Assembly: GCF_002201515.1 (NCBI RefSeq)
Contig: NZ_CP021421.1
Location: 1,798,001-1,862,000 of the forward strand
Direction: 5' to 3'
From: Muribaculum intestinale
GTDB lineage: Bacteria; Bacteroidota; Bacteroidia; Bacteroidales; Muribaculaceae
DNA: 64,000 nucleotides
A model generated the notes under the pieces. It was not told the DNA's origin, did not search any database, and saw only the letters and a program-made list of their open reading frames with translations. The position numbers and the translations under genes are program-made. Of the stretch, positions 18,469 to 27,705 are shown in pieces; the first letter of the stretch is position 1; each line of letters opens with the position of its first letter.

Positions 18469-19959
18469 TTATTCGTGGGTATATTCGAGAGTTCCGAGCA
18501 CCTTTGACAAGTATACACGGCAGAGGCATACGTCGATTTCTGCATCGATATTCTCGGAGTTGGCTTTCAGCCATGCTGTCTGGGCCTCCATGACGTTGTC
18601 GGTGGTCTGTACGCCGGCCTTGAATCCGAGTTGTGCCTGGCGCAGGTTTTCATCGGCCTGACGCAGGTTGGCGCGTGTCATGTCGTAGGTCTTCATGGCT
18701 TCGCGAGCCTTGTAGGCCGCCTGGCTTACCTGGAGGTCGACCATCTCTTTGGCGTCTTCGAGTCGCAGGCGCATGATGTTGGCCTGAGTGCGCGCGGCGC
18801 GGTATTTGTTGTAGTTCCCGCCCCAGTGCCACAGCGGTATGCGTATCACGCCTCCGATGTGCCATGAGCCTCCGAATTTTTTCTCGAAGCCGTCGTTCAT
18901 GTTGGGATTGCTTACCGTATATGAGCCGATGAGGGCTGCCGTAGGTAGCATCGACGACATGGCTATCTTGCTTTGCTGGTCGGCTATTTTTATTCCGAGT
19001 TCCAATGCGTGCAGGTCTTGTCGGCGTGAATACACATCCGGCATATTGTATGTAGTGGCTACAGGGGCGTCGTCGGTGTGAGGCGCATATTCGTCTTTCA
19101 GCGCCATTTGGGTGTTGACCGGGAGTCCGCATATCTGGGCGAGCGCCATTCTGGAGAGCGACAGACCGTTTTCGACCTTTACGAGATCTACGTTGGCTGC
19201 ATTGAGTTTGACGTCGACAGTCAGGAGGTCGGAACGTGTAGCTACCCCCTGGTCAATCATGGCCTGCACATTGCGGTGCAGAGTATCAAGTAGGGCTACG
19301 TAGCTCACGGCGAGTTTCTTCTTCGCATTGAGCGACACTACCTGCCAATAGGCGGCGTCGACGGCATATATAATGTCTTGTGCGCCGTTTTCATGCATCG
19401 ATTTGGCCAGTTCCTCGGCATATCCGGTAATCTTGTTCATGGCTACAATCTTGCCACCCATGAATATCGGCTGCGTAAGGGTTACGGCTCCAAAAAATAC
19501 ATTATGCATGTCGAAGCTCATCGCCGACTTAGGCAGATATGCCACTTGTTTGGGCACCGGCTTTCCGTCGACTACAAGCGGCAGACCTGTGGCCGGATTT
19601 GTCACCAGGTCGAATGTGTATCCCTGTCCGTCGAAGTTCATTATCGGCAGATGCTGGTCGGCTCCGAGTATGTTTATGTCATTAGAGTTGTAGACATATC
19701 CTCCTGCGAAATCAATCTGGGGGAGATATGCGGCAAATGCCTCTTTTTTCTGGTAGCCTGCAGCGCGTATCTGCTCTGCCTGGATGCGCAGCTGCTTGTT
19801 GTTGGCCATGGCCATGGCGCGGCAGGAATCGAGCGACACGGTTTCGCCGCCGATTTCAGGCATCTGAGCCTGCATTGTGGCGGACGACGCGATTAGAGCC
19901 AGTGATACAGCCGCTTTTAGTCCGCGGTAGAAGTGGATGTGAGGAAGTGTCGGTCTCAT
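18469..19959 (-). CDS. TolC-family outer-membrane efflux channel
   Basis: A 496-residue outer-membrane factor with a signal peptide (cleavage near ATMQAQ, residue 32) and two OEP repeats (about 45-240 and 260-480). The first has LDSCRAMAMANNKQLRIQAEQ; the second has GSYTVSNPN, then long helices with AREAMKTYDMTRANLRQADE. It provides the exit duct for the HlyD/ABC-2 pair that follows in the same operon. No lipobox cysteine is seen. It is the first gene of the unit, and a TAACTTTG promoter element lies about 38 bases upstream. Confidence 0.93.
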   Translation of the reverse strand: MRPTLPHIHFYRGLKAAVSLALIASSATMQAQMPEIGGETVSLDSCRAMAMANNKQLRIQAEQIRAAGYQKKEAFAAYLPQIDFAGGYVYNSNDINILGADQHLPIMNFDGQGYTFDLVTNPATGLPLVVDGKPVPKQVAYLPKSAMSFDMHNVFFGAVTLTQPIFMGGKIVAMNKITGYAEELAKSMHENGAQDIIYAVDAAYWQVVSLNAKKKLAVSYVALLDTLHRNVQAMIDQGVATRSDLLTVDVKLNAANVDLVKVENGLSLSRMALAQICGLPVNTQMALKDEYAPHTDDAPVATTYNMPDVYSRRQDLHALELGIKIADQQSKIAMSSMLPTAALIGSYTVSNPNMNDGFEKKFGGSWHIGGVIRIPLWHWGGNYNKYRAARTQANIMRLRLEDAKEMVDLQVSQAAYKAREAMKTYDMTRANLRQADENLRQAQLGFKAGVQTTDNVMEAQTAWLKANSENIDAEIDVCLCRVYLSKVLGTLEYTHE

Positions 19960-19996
19960 AAATAATAGTTGCTTGTCTGTGTCCGAATACTCGGCG

Positions 19997-20004
19997 CAAA
20001 GTTA
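19997..20004 (-). promoter_or_regulatory. Promoter -7 element of the export operon
   Basis: TAACTTTG on the minus strand, matching TAnnTTTG exactly. The nearest TTTG upstream is at a 14-base spacing, shorter than the usual 19-21, so only the -7 box is well supported. Confidence 0.55.
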
Positions 20005-20130
20005 ATGCAATAAGGTAACAAATGTATAATCCCAAAAGTTGATAATTTGCGACGAATGGAGTAAAATGTGGTCAGTTTTCCCGATATGAAAATTTGAATC
20101 TTTTCCATGTGGTGATGAACCATGTCATTT

Positions 20131-20138
20131 TACGTTTG
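20131..20138 (+). promoter_or_regulatory. Possible promoter -7 element for the small outer-membrane protein
   Basis: TACGTTTG fits TAnnTTTG, 41 bases before the ATG at 20180. No clear TTTG is seen at the -33 spacing. Confidence 0.4.
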
Positions 20139-20179
20139 TTAATACGATGACAGAAATTTTTAAAAATATAATAAAAGTT

Positions 20180-20695
20180 ATGAAAAAGATTATTATTGCT
20201 CTAATGATGATTGTCGGTATTGTATCCGGTGCACAAGCCCAGACCGAACTTACCGTAAGTTATGGTGCATATACCCAGATGGATGCAATGGACTGTCATG
20301 ACGGAGGACCGTCGGTCAATAATGCATGGGGTGCTCTCAATGCCGGACTTAACTTCCATGTGGCTCCCGGATTCTGGCTCGGTCCGAGCTATACATTCTC
20401 AAGCACATCGCGCAAGCATTATGATGAGAATAAGTTCTACTATCATGCCATTATGCTCAATCTGCGGTATAATTATTACCGCAACTCGATTGTGACATTG
20501 TATGCAAAGGGTGCCCTCGGTTCGGTAATCATGCATGAGACATGGCCCGATGACAGCAAGAATAAAGCATACTGCGCATTCCAGATCAATCCTCTCTGCG
20601 CTCAGGTAGGGCTGAGCCGTTCGGTGGCAATGTTCGGCGAGCTCGGCTTCGGCGCCCAGGGCCTTATACAGTTAGGCTTCAAGATTGGCCTCTGA
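20180..20695 (+). CDS. Small outer-membrane beta-barrel-type protein
   Basis: A 171-residue exported protein. It starts MKKIIIALMMIVGIVSGAQAQ, a clear signal peptide, so ATG 20180 is chosen over an in-frame ATG 33 bases upstream that would add a polar extension. The mature part alternates short beta-like strands rich in Tyr, Phe and Gly (FWLGPSYTFSS, MLNLRYNYYRNSIVTLYAKG, VAMFGELGFGAQGLIQLGF), like an eight-stranded outer-membrane barrel of the OmpW/opacity kind. Four cysteines are present (DAMDCHD, KAYCAF, NPLCAQ and an earlier one in the signal region is absent), so disulfides are possible. Specific function unknown. It is monocistronic and followed by a strong terminator. Confidence 0.75.
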   Translation: MKKIIIALMMIVGIVSGAQAQTELTVSYGAYTQMDAMDCHDGGPSVNNAWGALNAGLNFHVAPGFWLGPSYTFSSTSRKHYDENKFYYHAIMLNLRYNYYRNSIVTLYAKGALGSVIMHETWPDDSKNKAYCAFQINPLCAQVGLSRSVAMFGELGFGAQGLIQLGFKIGL

Positions 20696-20803
20696 TTTTT
20701 ACTATTCGGGAAATTTTATCGCTTTACATATAACTGAATAATCATGCGCTGCATCGCTTCAACGTGGTGTGGCGCATATTGTTATCTATCATTAAACAAG
20801 CTC

Positions 20804-20862
20804 TTAATAATAATCCGAGGCTGCGCCGTAGGTTTAACGGCGCAGCCTCGGATTATTATTAA
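20804..20862. terminator. Very long bidirectional terminator hairpin
   Basis: A perfect 26-base stem (20804-20829 with 20837-20862) around a seven-base AGGTTTA loop; the core is GGCTGCGCCGT. It lies between the outer-membrane protein gene (+) and the converging alpha-2-macroglobulin gene (-), 12 bases from the latter's stop. The A/T-rich ends of the stem give U-tracts in both directions. Confidence 0.85.
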
Positions 20863-20874
20863 TATTGGTTTATA

Positions 20875-23800
20875 TTAGGGATTGATGCGGAGGAGAGTTC
20901 CGGAGGAGTGGGCGGTAATGGCTGGAGCGTACTGGCTCTGTATTGTAGCGAAGCCTGAGGCGAAAGTGCCGGCGTTGTTGACATTGAGCAGGTAGCTTAA
21001 GCGGTAGGTACCTTTGGGCATGTGGCTTATGAATATGTTGGTAGCGGCGTCGCGGTTCTCGCGGTAGAAGCAGAGCCCTTCGGCCCATATCGGAGCTGGC
21101 ATTTGGTCAATAGGCTCAAGACAGGCGGCACGATTGTCGACTATAGCCACATAGTCGATGTCGCGTGCAGCGGTAATAATCAGATTGACCTGTACTACAT
21201 CGCCGGTGCGTAACGAGTCGGCGTTGACCCATTTCTCTCCGTCGGGTGTAGCCACGCGTTTGTATATCGCTTTCTCAATCGAGAGGTCGGAGCACGATGC
21301 AGCTTTGACGTCGGCCATATCGCCTGTATACCGGCTTATGACGGCTCCCCACGATGGGCCGGGCTGAGACTTGCCGATAGAGAGAGTTTTTCCGGATGGC
21401 TTCAGGGCGGATATGTCGGTGCGTATCTCACCGAGCATACTCTCGATATTGTCGGGTGTCACGGTATTTTTGCCTATAGTGATGGTTACGGGCGATGCCG
21501 GGCGTGTCCATGTGGTGCCGGTGCGCAGTATCGATGCAATCGTCTGTGACGTTACTACCGAAGTACCCCAGTCGGTAGCTTCTTTCTGTATAATCAGCCA
21601 CTGGCGTATGCGGTCTATGTCGGGCGATAAGGGGTCGACTGCGGCAAAAGCGTCAAGGATAATTGCTGTAGAGCCTATGCGTCCCATCGACCACCATGAC
21701 TGCGAGTCGAGCGACGGCCACCACATGCCTCTTTCAGGAGATGTGACAGCAAACTCGCGTAGCGACGCCACGGCCAGACGTGCGGCATCTGTCTGTCCCT
21801 GTGCTTTGAATATCAGGGCGGCGATTGCCTTGGCACCGGCATTCATGTCACGCCACGATTTCAGAAGCGACGCCACAGTACGTGATGTAAGTGCCACGCA
21901 TTCTCCCGGACGCTCTGTGTCGGGGTACATCGAGCGTATGTATACATATGTTTCGTCGGTGGAATCGCGATGCTTGCGTGCGTATTCGGCAACACTCTTG
22001 TCCATATAAGCGAGGCTTTTTGCAATTATCGCATCGAGATTTTTATCGGCCGGAAGCCATCCGAGCTGTTTGAGGCGACCGAATACGAGCAGTGCGTTTT
22101 CAGTAGCCCATAGAGATGACTGCCTGAAAAGGGGAGTCCATGCCAGACCTCCGTCGTCACATTGTAGTTTTTTTAGCAGAGCAATCGACGAAGCATAAGT
22201 GGCGCGTATTTCCTGCGGGTCGAATAGCAGGGCAAGGCGCTCCATGCGCTCGGTCTGTGAGCGTGCGTCCATTACCCACGGGGTGGCGTTGAGCAGCACA
22301 ATCTTAAGATCTGAATTGCGCTCAAGCATTGATGTAAGCGTAGAGTCAGAGCGGTCGGAACGACTCCATTCGCGCAGCACCTCGGCGATTGCCGGCTGTT
22401 CGCGCAGTATACCTTCGGCCACGGCCGCAGAGAATATGGCGGCGGAGGCCGACAGAGCGTCGCGCGACTCAGATGAGCGGATGCCGGGCAGAGCCGTGGC
22501 CACATACCAGGCGGGATTCTCGCAGAACTGTAGGGTCACGCGTGCGTCCTTGCCCATCTTCGGGAGTTTTACGGCATAGCTGAGTGTATCGGCCGGAATA
22601 TAGAACGGTGTCGACTCGACTACCGGCTGCGAGGCTGCAAGCACAGGCAGTATTGTCTGCTCACCGTCGGCATAGCGTCCTGTGGATGCCTTCACACGGT
22701 ATCCGAGCATAATGGCGTCGGCAGGTGCATCGACAGTAGTGGATATGGTAGACGAGCCTCTTGGAGCTACATCGGTGGTGTAATCGCCGGAGTGGAGCAC
22801 TGTGCCGGATGCCGGATCAAATATCTCGACATGCACAACCACGGTGGCCGTGCTGTCGGCATTGTTCATCACAGTAGCGCGCACTTCGGCTTTGTCGCCG
22901 TTGCGCAGGAACCTTGGCAGATTGGGCTGTACCATTATCGGGCGCGAGGCAATTATCTCGCGCGTGGTGCTTCCGGCAATCATGTCGGTATTGTATGCGA
23001 TGGCCTTGAGCGCCCAGGTGGCATTGGCGTCGGGTGCGGTAAATTCCACTTGCAGTGAACCGTCGGCACCGGTGGTGAGCATGGGAGCGAACAAGGCGAG
23101 CGGAGTCTCTGCGTCTCGGTAAGCAAACTCTTCGTTGTCATTACGTGGGGCGCCTGCATTTTCTATATCGGCACCATCCTTGTCTGCTGCCATCTCTTCG
23201 GAGTGTAGCATTACTGCACCTCCGGTGTCAGAGGCGCTGAAATTTGCCTCACGCTCTACATGGTCTTCAGATGTACCCTTGGCTGCTGACAGTGCCATTG
23301 TAGGCATTACCTCTTCAAGGACTTCGTCGGTACAGGATACCGAGTTGACGGTCCGTGCGCCATACATCGCTTTTCTGAGCATCCTCACTGAGCCGTAACC
23401 TACGAGTGGACGTCCCCATGTGATGTAGTCAAGCGACGGCATCGACGGGCAGGTGAACTGTTTTATAGGTACTGTGCGCGAGTTGTCATACCATCCGAGG
23501 CCATTGTTGATGTTGAGCGAGGCTATCGGATAGGGTGAGCGCTGAGGATAGAATGCAAAGCGCTGAGGAGTGATGGCATCAAGCGCATTGTTGTAGATAT
23601 CGAGCATGAGGGCAGCTTGTCCAGATGCAGAGTTCTTGTCTCCGGTGACGCGGAATGTCCATCGTTCGGTTTCGCCCGGTGCTATACGGTCGCGGAAACT
23701 CTCGACAGCTATATCGAGCGCTTTAACTACATTATCGCGTGTATAGTCGACCTGTAGATTTTCGTATCGGTAGCCGAGCGCACAGGCCATGCTGAGTGTT

Positions 23801-26619
23801 GCTGTCGGGCAGTCGGCGGGTAGATTGCGGGTGAAGCGGTGCATTCCCGGGCCGACGTTGAGCCATCCTTTGTCGATGATGCGTTCACCCGATGACAGCA
23901 CGTATACAATCCATGTCTCGGGAGCGGTGGTTGCATACAGCTGGTCGATACCGGCTCCGACGGGTACCGTAGCAGTCGACGAGGGTATCCACAGCAGAGC
24001 GTCGGGGTCAGGTGATGCACTGTCGGTAGGACGATATATCACGACATCATTGATTGTCACGTCATCGGCCAGTGTGGTGTCGGCGGTTGCCACTTTCAGA
24101 GTGTATACTCCACTTTTTATTACAGATAGGTCGATTACCGGGCTTGCCGACTCGAATTTGCCGCCGGCGGCCACTGTCGAATCCTTGCGCAGGAACTTAT
24201 AAGAGATGGTCGCGTTGTGCTTCACCCCGTTGACTGTGGTAAGCTCGAGGTTGAGCTTCATGGGCTTGGCTGCATCCACATTGTTGTCGGGGAGAGTAGC
24301 GCGGAGTATAAGCTGCTTGCCAAGAGAGAATGCTGTGGCGGCAGTGCGGTTTTCGCCGGATGCGGAGGTCACGGTGATATCGGCTGTGAATATACCTTTG
24401 TCGACAGGCGAGCCGGCCAGCAGCGCGTCGGTACATATGATTGAGAAGCGCCCTACGGCATCAGTAGTGTCGGCGAGTGAGGCAAACGATACGGGGGTGT
24501 TCCACCACGCACGGCCTCCTGCAGAGAGGTTGACTGCAACCGATGCATCTGCCACCGGGAATCCGGAGTATGTGACAGCACGTCCTTTTATCGTCACATC
24601 GCCTCGGACAGGGATATCACGTTCGACATCGGTCACTTCCACGAAATATGTCGGCAACTTATAATCGGCAACTTTGAAATAGATGTTGCTCCATCGCAGA
24701 TTCTTGTTCAGCTCCTTGTCGGTAAGGGTAAAGCGTATGGCGAAGTCGCCGGTAAGCCCGTCCATGGGGATTGCAAAGCGGCCGGATACACGTCCGAACG
24801 GATCGGTGGTCACTACAGCGGTGTCGACCGGCTGCATGTTGGCGTCATACATTACCGCGCGCAGTTCCTTTCCGGCAAGCGGGGCGCACGACTGGTGCAG
24901 CCACGATTGAGCCACAGCCGCCCACTCTACGGTGTCGCCCGGATGATAGAGTGCGAGCGAGGTAAAAGGCTGTACGGAGTAGGCGCGCGATGGCTCACGG
25001 TAATAGTTGTTCATACCGACTGACTCGGCAAACCTGTCGTCGCCTTTGCGTGCAAAGACAATTCGGGCCTTCGGATTCATTCGGGCCATGCCGTCGGCGT
25101 CGGTAGTACGTGTGTCAACAAGGGTGAAGGTACGGCGGTTCTCATATCCTTGCAGGGTGACGCCCTCAACCGGGCGCCCTGTGGAGGGATTTACTACAAA
25201 AGGCCACGCCTCATCTTTGAACGAAAGCGAGCCGAGTCGCAGACCGGAGCAGTGTACATAGGTATAGTTGCCAGTCTCGATGGTCTGGCCGGGGAACACT
25301 GCGGCTACTATATAGGTGCCTGGACGGTCAATAACCACCTTGCGCACTATTGACGAGCGGAAGGGCGCTACCGAGTCGACGGTGACACGGATACTCTTTG
25401 CCAGGCGCAGTTGAGCGATGTTTTTCTTTGTCACCTCGTAGCCCCAGCTCCATTCGCCCCATTTGTATGGCGCTTCATATACATTGACCGTAAAATCACG
25501 TGCGTTTCTTACGCTTAGATTGAGCTGCAGCGAGTCGCCAGGAGTCACGGTGGACGGGTACCGTACGGTGACAACCGGTTGCTTGAGGCGCTCGACATTG
25601 CGAGTGAGCCAGTTGCTGCGGAAATATCCGGGATGAGCGGCGGTCTGCTCTTTGCATGCGGCGATATATCGGTTGATTGTGGTAATCGGAGCTTCCTGGC
25701 CGCTGACCATGTCATAGGCTTTGATTAGTATCTCGGCGGCGTAGGGTGATGCCTTGTGGGAACTCCATAGCGAGTAGAGTGCGTCGAACATACGTGAGCG
25801 CACACTCTCCATATCTTCTCCACGGGAGAATAAATGTCTGTTGACAAACTCCAGTCGGCTGAGGTCGGCTGCAATCAGAGCACCGGGTGTGTGGCGGGCA
25901 TGTCCGATCCATGTTGAGTATATGTCGAGAATGCGCTGTGCCATAGGTTTTGGCACGGTTATGCGCATCGTCAAGAAATCTCCCCAGGGGCATAGCAGAC
26001 GCATGGGGAGCATGTCGGTCTCTCCCAGGTTGGGTAGCAAATCTGTAGCCTGCATTGCCACGAAGTCGAGCACTGTAGGGTACATTCCGGCTATACGGCT
26101 GTCGACAGATATCACTTTGGAGTATCGGGCCGCAGGAGTGGCTGCAAGAGCGTCAGGTCGGGCGACGGCGCTGTCGATGAGGGCCGTTATGGTGTCGCGC
26201 CACTGGGTGCCATTCCAGAGCTTGTAGTCGGTCGACGGCTCGGCCGGCTGTTCGCGCCGATCGTAGGTCCAACGGTCATGCCGGTATAATGAATAGTATA
26301 TTTTTGCTGTGAGTAGGTCGACAAGAGCTTTGTCGGATGGTGACGACAGCAATTTCTCCGCTTTGCGGCAGTTGCCGAGCACTACCGATGCGCTGTCGGC
26401 GTCGATGTCGGTAAGGGATACCGACAGGTTCATAAGTGCTCGTAGAGCCAGAGGCCCGTTGTCGGTGGCAAGAGCCTTGTCGAACATTTCCTTGGCATTG
26501 GCCGATACTTTGGCGGGAAATGCGAAGTCGGGTTTTGCATACGGATCGGATGGCTTCGCGGCCAAAGCAGCGAAAACGGAGGCCATTACGGTCAGGAGTA
26601 TTGATATACGGCGTAGCAT
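20875..26619 (-). CDS. Alpha-2-macroglobulin-like giant periplasmic protein, thioester-less
   Basis: About 1914 residues with a signal peptide (MLRRISILLTVMASVFAALA). The start is set at ATG 26619 because the 15 residues upstream would spoil the signal peptide. The order is an alpha-helical N-terminal part, macroglobulin (MG) domains including an MG2-like segment (YHPGDTVEWAAVAQSW), an acidic bait-like stretch near HSEEMAADKDGADIE, the A2M signature around FTAPDANATWALKAI, and a helical terpenoid-cyclase-like domain. The CxEQ thioester motif expected at the start of that last domain is not seen: the equivalent region reads LPGIRSSESRDALSA. Bacteroidetes have many such proteins; roles in protease trapping or envelope defence are proposed but unproven. 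There is no lipobox. Confidence 0.85.
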   Translation of the reverse strand: MLRRISILLTVMASVFAALAAKPSDPYAKPDFAFPAKVSANAKEMFDKALATDNGPLALRALMNLSVSLTDIDADSASVVLGNCRKAEKLLSSPSDKALVDLLTAKIYYSLYRHDRWTYDRREQPAEPSTDYKLWNGTQWRDTITALIDSAVARPDALAATPAARYSKVISVDSRIAGMYPTVLDFVAMQATDLLPNLGETDMLPMRLLCPWGDFLTMRITVPKPMAQRILDIYSTWIGHARHTPGALIAADLSRLEFVNRHLFSRGEDMESVRSRMFDALYSLWSSHKASPYAAEILIKAYDMVSGQEAPITTINRYIAACKEQTAAHPGYFRSNWLTRNVERLKQPVVTVRYPSTVTPGDSLQLNLSVRNARDFTVNVYEAPYKWGEWSWGYEVTKKNIAQLRLAKSIRVTVDSVAPFRSSIVRKVVIDRPGTYIVAAVFPGQTIETGNYTYVHCSGLRLGSLSFKDEAWPFVVNPSTGRPVEGVTLQGYENRRTFTLVDTRTTDADGMARMNPKARIVFARKGDDRFAESVGMNNYYREPSRAYSVQPFTSLALYHPGDTVEWAAVAQSWLHQSCAPLAGKELRAVMYDANMQPVDTAVVTTDPFGRVSGRFAIPMDGLTGDFAIRFTLTDKELNKNLRWSNIYFKVADYKLPTYFVEVTDVERDIPVRGDVTIKGRAVTYSGFPVADASVAVNLSAGGRAWWNTPVSFASLADTTDAVGRFSIICTDALLAGSPVDKGIFTADITVTSASGENRTAATAFSLGKQLILRATLPDNNVDAAKPMKLNLELTTVNGVKHNATISYKFLRKDSTVAAGGKFESASPVIDLSVIKSGVYTLKVATADTTLADDVTINDVVIYRPTDSASPDPDALLWIPSSTATVPVGAGIDQLYATTAPETWIVYVLSSGERIIDKGWLNVGPGMHRFTRNLPADCPTATLSMACALGYRYENLQVDYTRDNVVKALDIAVESFRDRIAPGETERWTFRVTGDKNSASGQAALMLDIYNNALDAITPQRFAFYPQRSPYPIASLNINNGLGWYDNSRTVPIKQFTCPSMPSLDYITWGRPLVGYGSVRMLRKAMYGARTVNSVSCTDEVLEEVMPTMALSAAKGTSEDHVEREANFSASDTGGAVMLHSEEMAADKDGADIENAGAPRNDNEEFAYRDAETPLALFAPMLTTGADGSLQVEFTAPDANATWALKAIAYNTDMIAGSTTREIIASRPIMVQPNLPRFLRNGDKAEVRATVMNNADSTATVVVHVEIFDPASGTVLHSGDYTTDVAPRGSSTISTTVDAPADAIMLGYRVKASTGRYADGEQTILPVLAASQPVVESTPFYIPADTLSYAVKLPKMGKDARVTLQFCENPAWYVATALPGIRSSESRDALSASAAIFSAAVAEGILREQPAIAEVLREWSRSDRSDSTLTSMLERNSDLKIVLLNATPWVMDARSQTERMERLALLFDPQEIRATYASSIALLKKLQCDDGGLAWTPLFRQSSLWATENALLVFGRLKQLGWLPADKNLDAIIAKSLAYMDKSVAEYARKHRDSTDETYVYIRSMYPDTERPGECVALTSRTVASLLKSWRDMNAGAKAIAALIFKAQGQTDAARLAVASLREFAVTSPERGMWWPSLDSQSWWSMGRIGSTAIILDAFAAVDPLSPDIDRIRQWLIIQKEATDWGTSVVTSQTIASILRTGTTWTRPASPVTITIGKNTVTPDNIESMLGEIRTDISALKPSGKTLSIGKSQPGPSWGAVISRYTGDMADVKAASCSDLSIEKAIYKRVATPDGEKWVNADSLRTGDVVQVNLIITAARDIDYVAIVDNRAACLEPIDQMPAPIWAEGLCFYRENRDAATNIFISHMPKGTYRLSYLLNVNNAGTFASGFATIQSQYAPAITAHSSGTLLRINP

Positions 26620-26654
26620 ATATAAGAATATTGATTTGATGTCAGATAGTAGAA

Positions 26655-26712
26655 CAAGCGGCATGTGCTTAAGGGTTCATTGTTCAGTCATCCCCCTGGC
26701 ACCTGCCGCTTG
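26655..26712 (-). terminator. Hairpin between the sigma-factor operon and the macroglobulin gene
   Basis: A 14-base stem with one mismatch (26655-26668 with 26699-26712, core CAAGCGGCA/TGCCGCTTG) and a 30-base loop. On the minus strand it is followed by TTCTACTAT. It probably ends or weakens the transcript of the ECF sigma unit; the large loop lowers confidence. Confidence 0.45.
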
Positions 26713-26751
26713 CTGTGTCGATATGTATGTAGTCGGTATGGCTATACAGTG

Positions 26752-27240
26752 TCAGTCATTGCTGTGTTTCTGTTTCATCCGCGAATGCTGCTTCATCACT
26801 TCGCGAGTAAAGCGGCGCTCTGACTGTGTAAGCCGGTATATCTGTGCTGGGGTGAGTATTCCTTTGAATTTCGCATAATACTCTTTGGCAATCTGCACCT
26901 CTTTGGCACGGGTCTCGATTACGGCTTCTGTGGCTTTTTCGTATTCGAGGTCGTTGACCTGTGTCTTGCTGTGGTTTATTTTATGTTCGAGCTGCCGCGA
27001 GTCGCGCTGAGCCTTCATGATGCTCTCGCTCATGGCGTCGTAGAGCGGGAAAAACTTTTCCTGCTGTTCCTGCGACAGCCCGAGGTCTTTTATCAGAAAG
27101 TCATGTTTGTATACGCGCATCTGCTTGAACCATTCCTGACGGTTCATGCGGCTGTCGGCTTTGTCCTGAGCTGATATGCTTGTCGTAGATGCCGTTGCTA
27201 CAAGCAGTAGCAGGATGGATATGAGTCGTGAAATATACAT
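26752..27240 (-). CDS. Spy/CpxP-like periplasmic helical protein
   Basis: A 162-residue exported protein. ATG 27240 is chosen: it gives MYISRLISILLLLVATASTT, a good signal peptide, and lies eight bases after the preceding stop, whereas the open frame further upstream overlaps that gene with Arg/His-rich nonsense. The mature part is all-helical and highly charged, with LGLSQEQQEKFFPLYDAMSE and LTPAQIYRLTQSERRF, echoing the LTxxQ repeats of Spy/CpxP chaperones and metal-stress sensors. It is the third gene after an ECF sigma and an anti-sigma-like protein, so it may be a stress chaperone or a periplasmic modulator of that pair (inference). Confidence 0.75.
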   Translation of the reverse strand: MYISRLISILLLLVATASTTSISAQDKADSRMNRQEWFKQMRVYKHDFLIKDLGLSQEQQEKFFPLYDAMSESIMKAQRDSRQLEHKINHSKTQVNDLEYEKATEAVIETRAKEVQIAKEYYAKFKGILTPAQIYRLTQSERRFTREVMKQHSRMKQKHSND

Positions 27241-27248
27241 ATATATAC

Positions 27249-27656
27249 TTAATTGTATTGGTCGTCGATATGGAACGATGCCGGAGTGTATCCGTCTTCG
27301 TAGAGTTCTTCGAGGAGGTCGTACTGGTCGATGTCGGTATCGTAGTACTGGTATACCTGGTCGGAAGCGAGTACTCTGGCAATGGTGGGGTTGTCGGCCA
27401 TCCGCTTGTAGGATGTAGTTCCGGCGATGTCTCCGAACATCCACATCATCAGCCAGATGCCTCCGAACATAGCCGCCATGTAGGCATACGGGCGTATTTT
27501 CATCCACAGTGTGCGCTTTTGCGGGGATTTTTCGGCATGTTTCGCCGGCAGACGATCCATCATCGATGCCGCGAAGGTGTCGAAATATCCTTCCGGCACG
27601 GTCATGCCGTCGGTGCGCGGCAGGCGGTCTAATATGTCGTTACGTTCGCGATTCAT
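27249..27656 (-). CDS. Probable anti-sigma factor, single-pass membrane protein
   Basis: A 135-residue protein with a cytoplasmic N-terminus containing MTVPEGYFDTFAASMMDRLP, the VPEGYF-type motif often found next to ECF sigma genes in Bacteroidetes. One membrane helix follows (YAYMAAMFGGIWLMMWMF, about 74-91), then an acidic periplasmic tail (DTDIDQYDLLEELYEDGY). It lies 49 bases after the ECF sigma gene and eight before the Spy-like gene. The classical zinc-binding HxxxCxxC motif is absent. Role as membrane-bound sigma regulator is inferred from position and topology. Confidence 0.78.
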   Translation of the reverse strand: MNRERNDILDRLPRTDGMTVPEGYFDTFAASMMDRLPAKHAEKSPQKRTLWMKIRPYAYMAAMFGGIWLMMWMFGDIAGTTSYKRMADNPTIARVLASDQVYQYYDTDIDQYDLLEELYEDGYTPASFHIDDQYN

Positions 27657-27705
27657 AATCCACGGATTTTATTCTGAAGGTTTGACAGATTTGGTCGATG
27701 GTGGT

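Noticed and set aside
27241..27507. An 89-codon upstream extension of the Spy-like gene
   Set aside because: It lies out of frame over the anti-sigma gene, is Arg/His-rich nonsense, and would hide the signal peptide that starts at ATG 27240.
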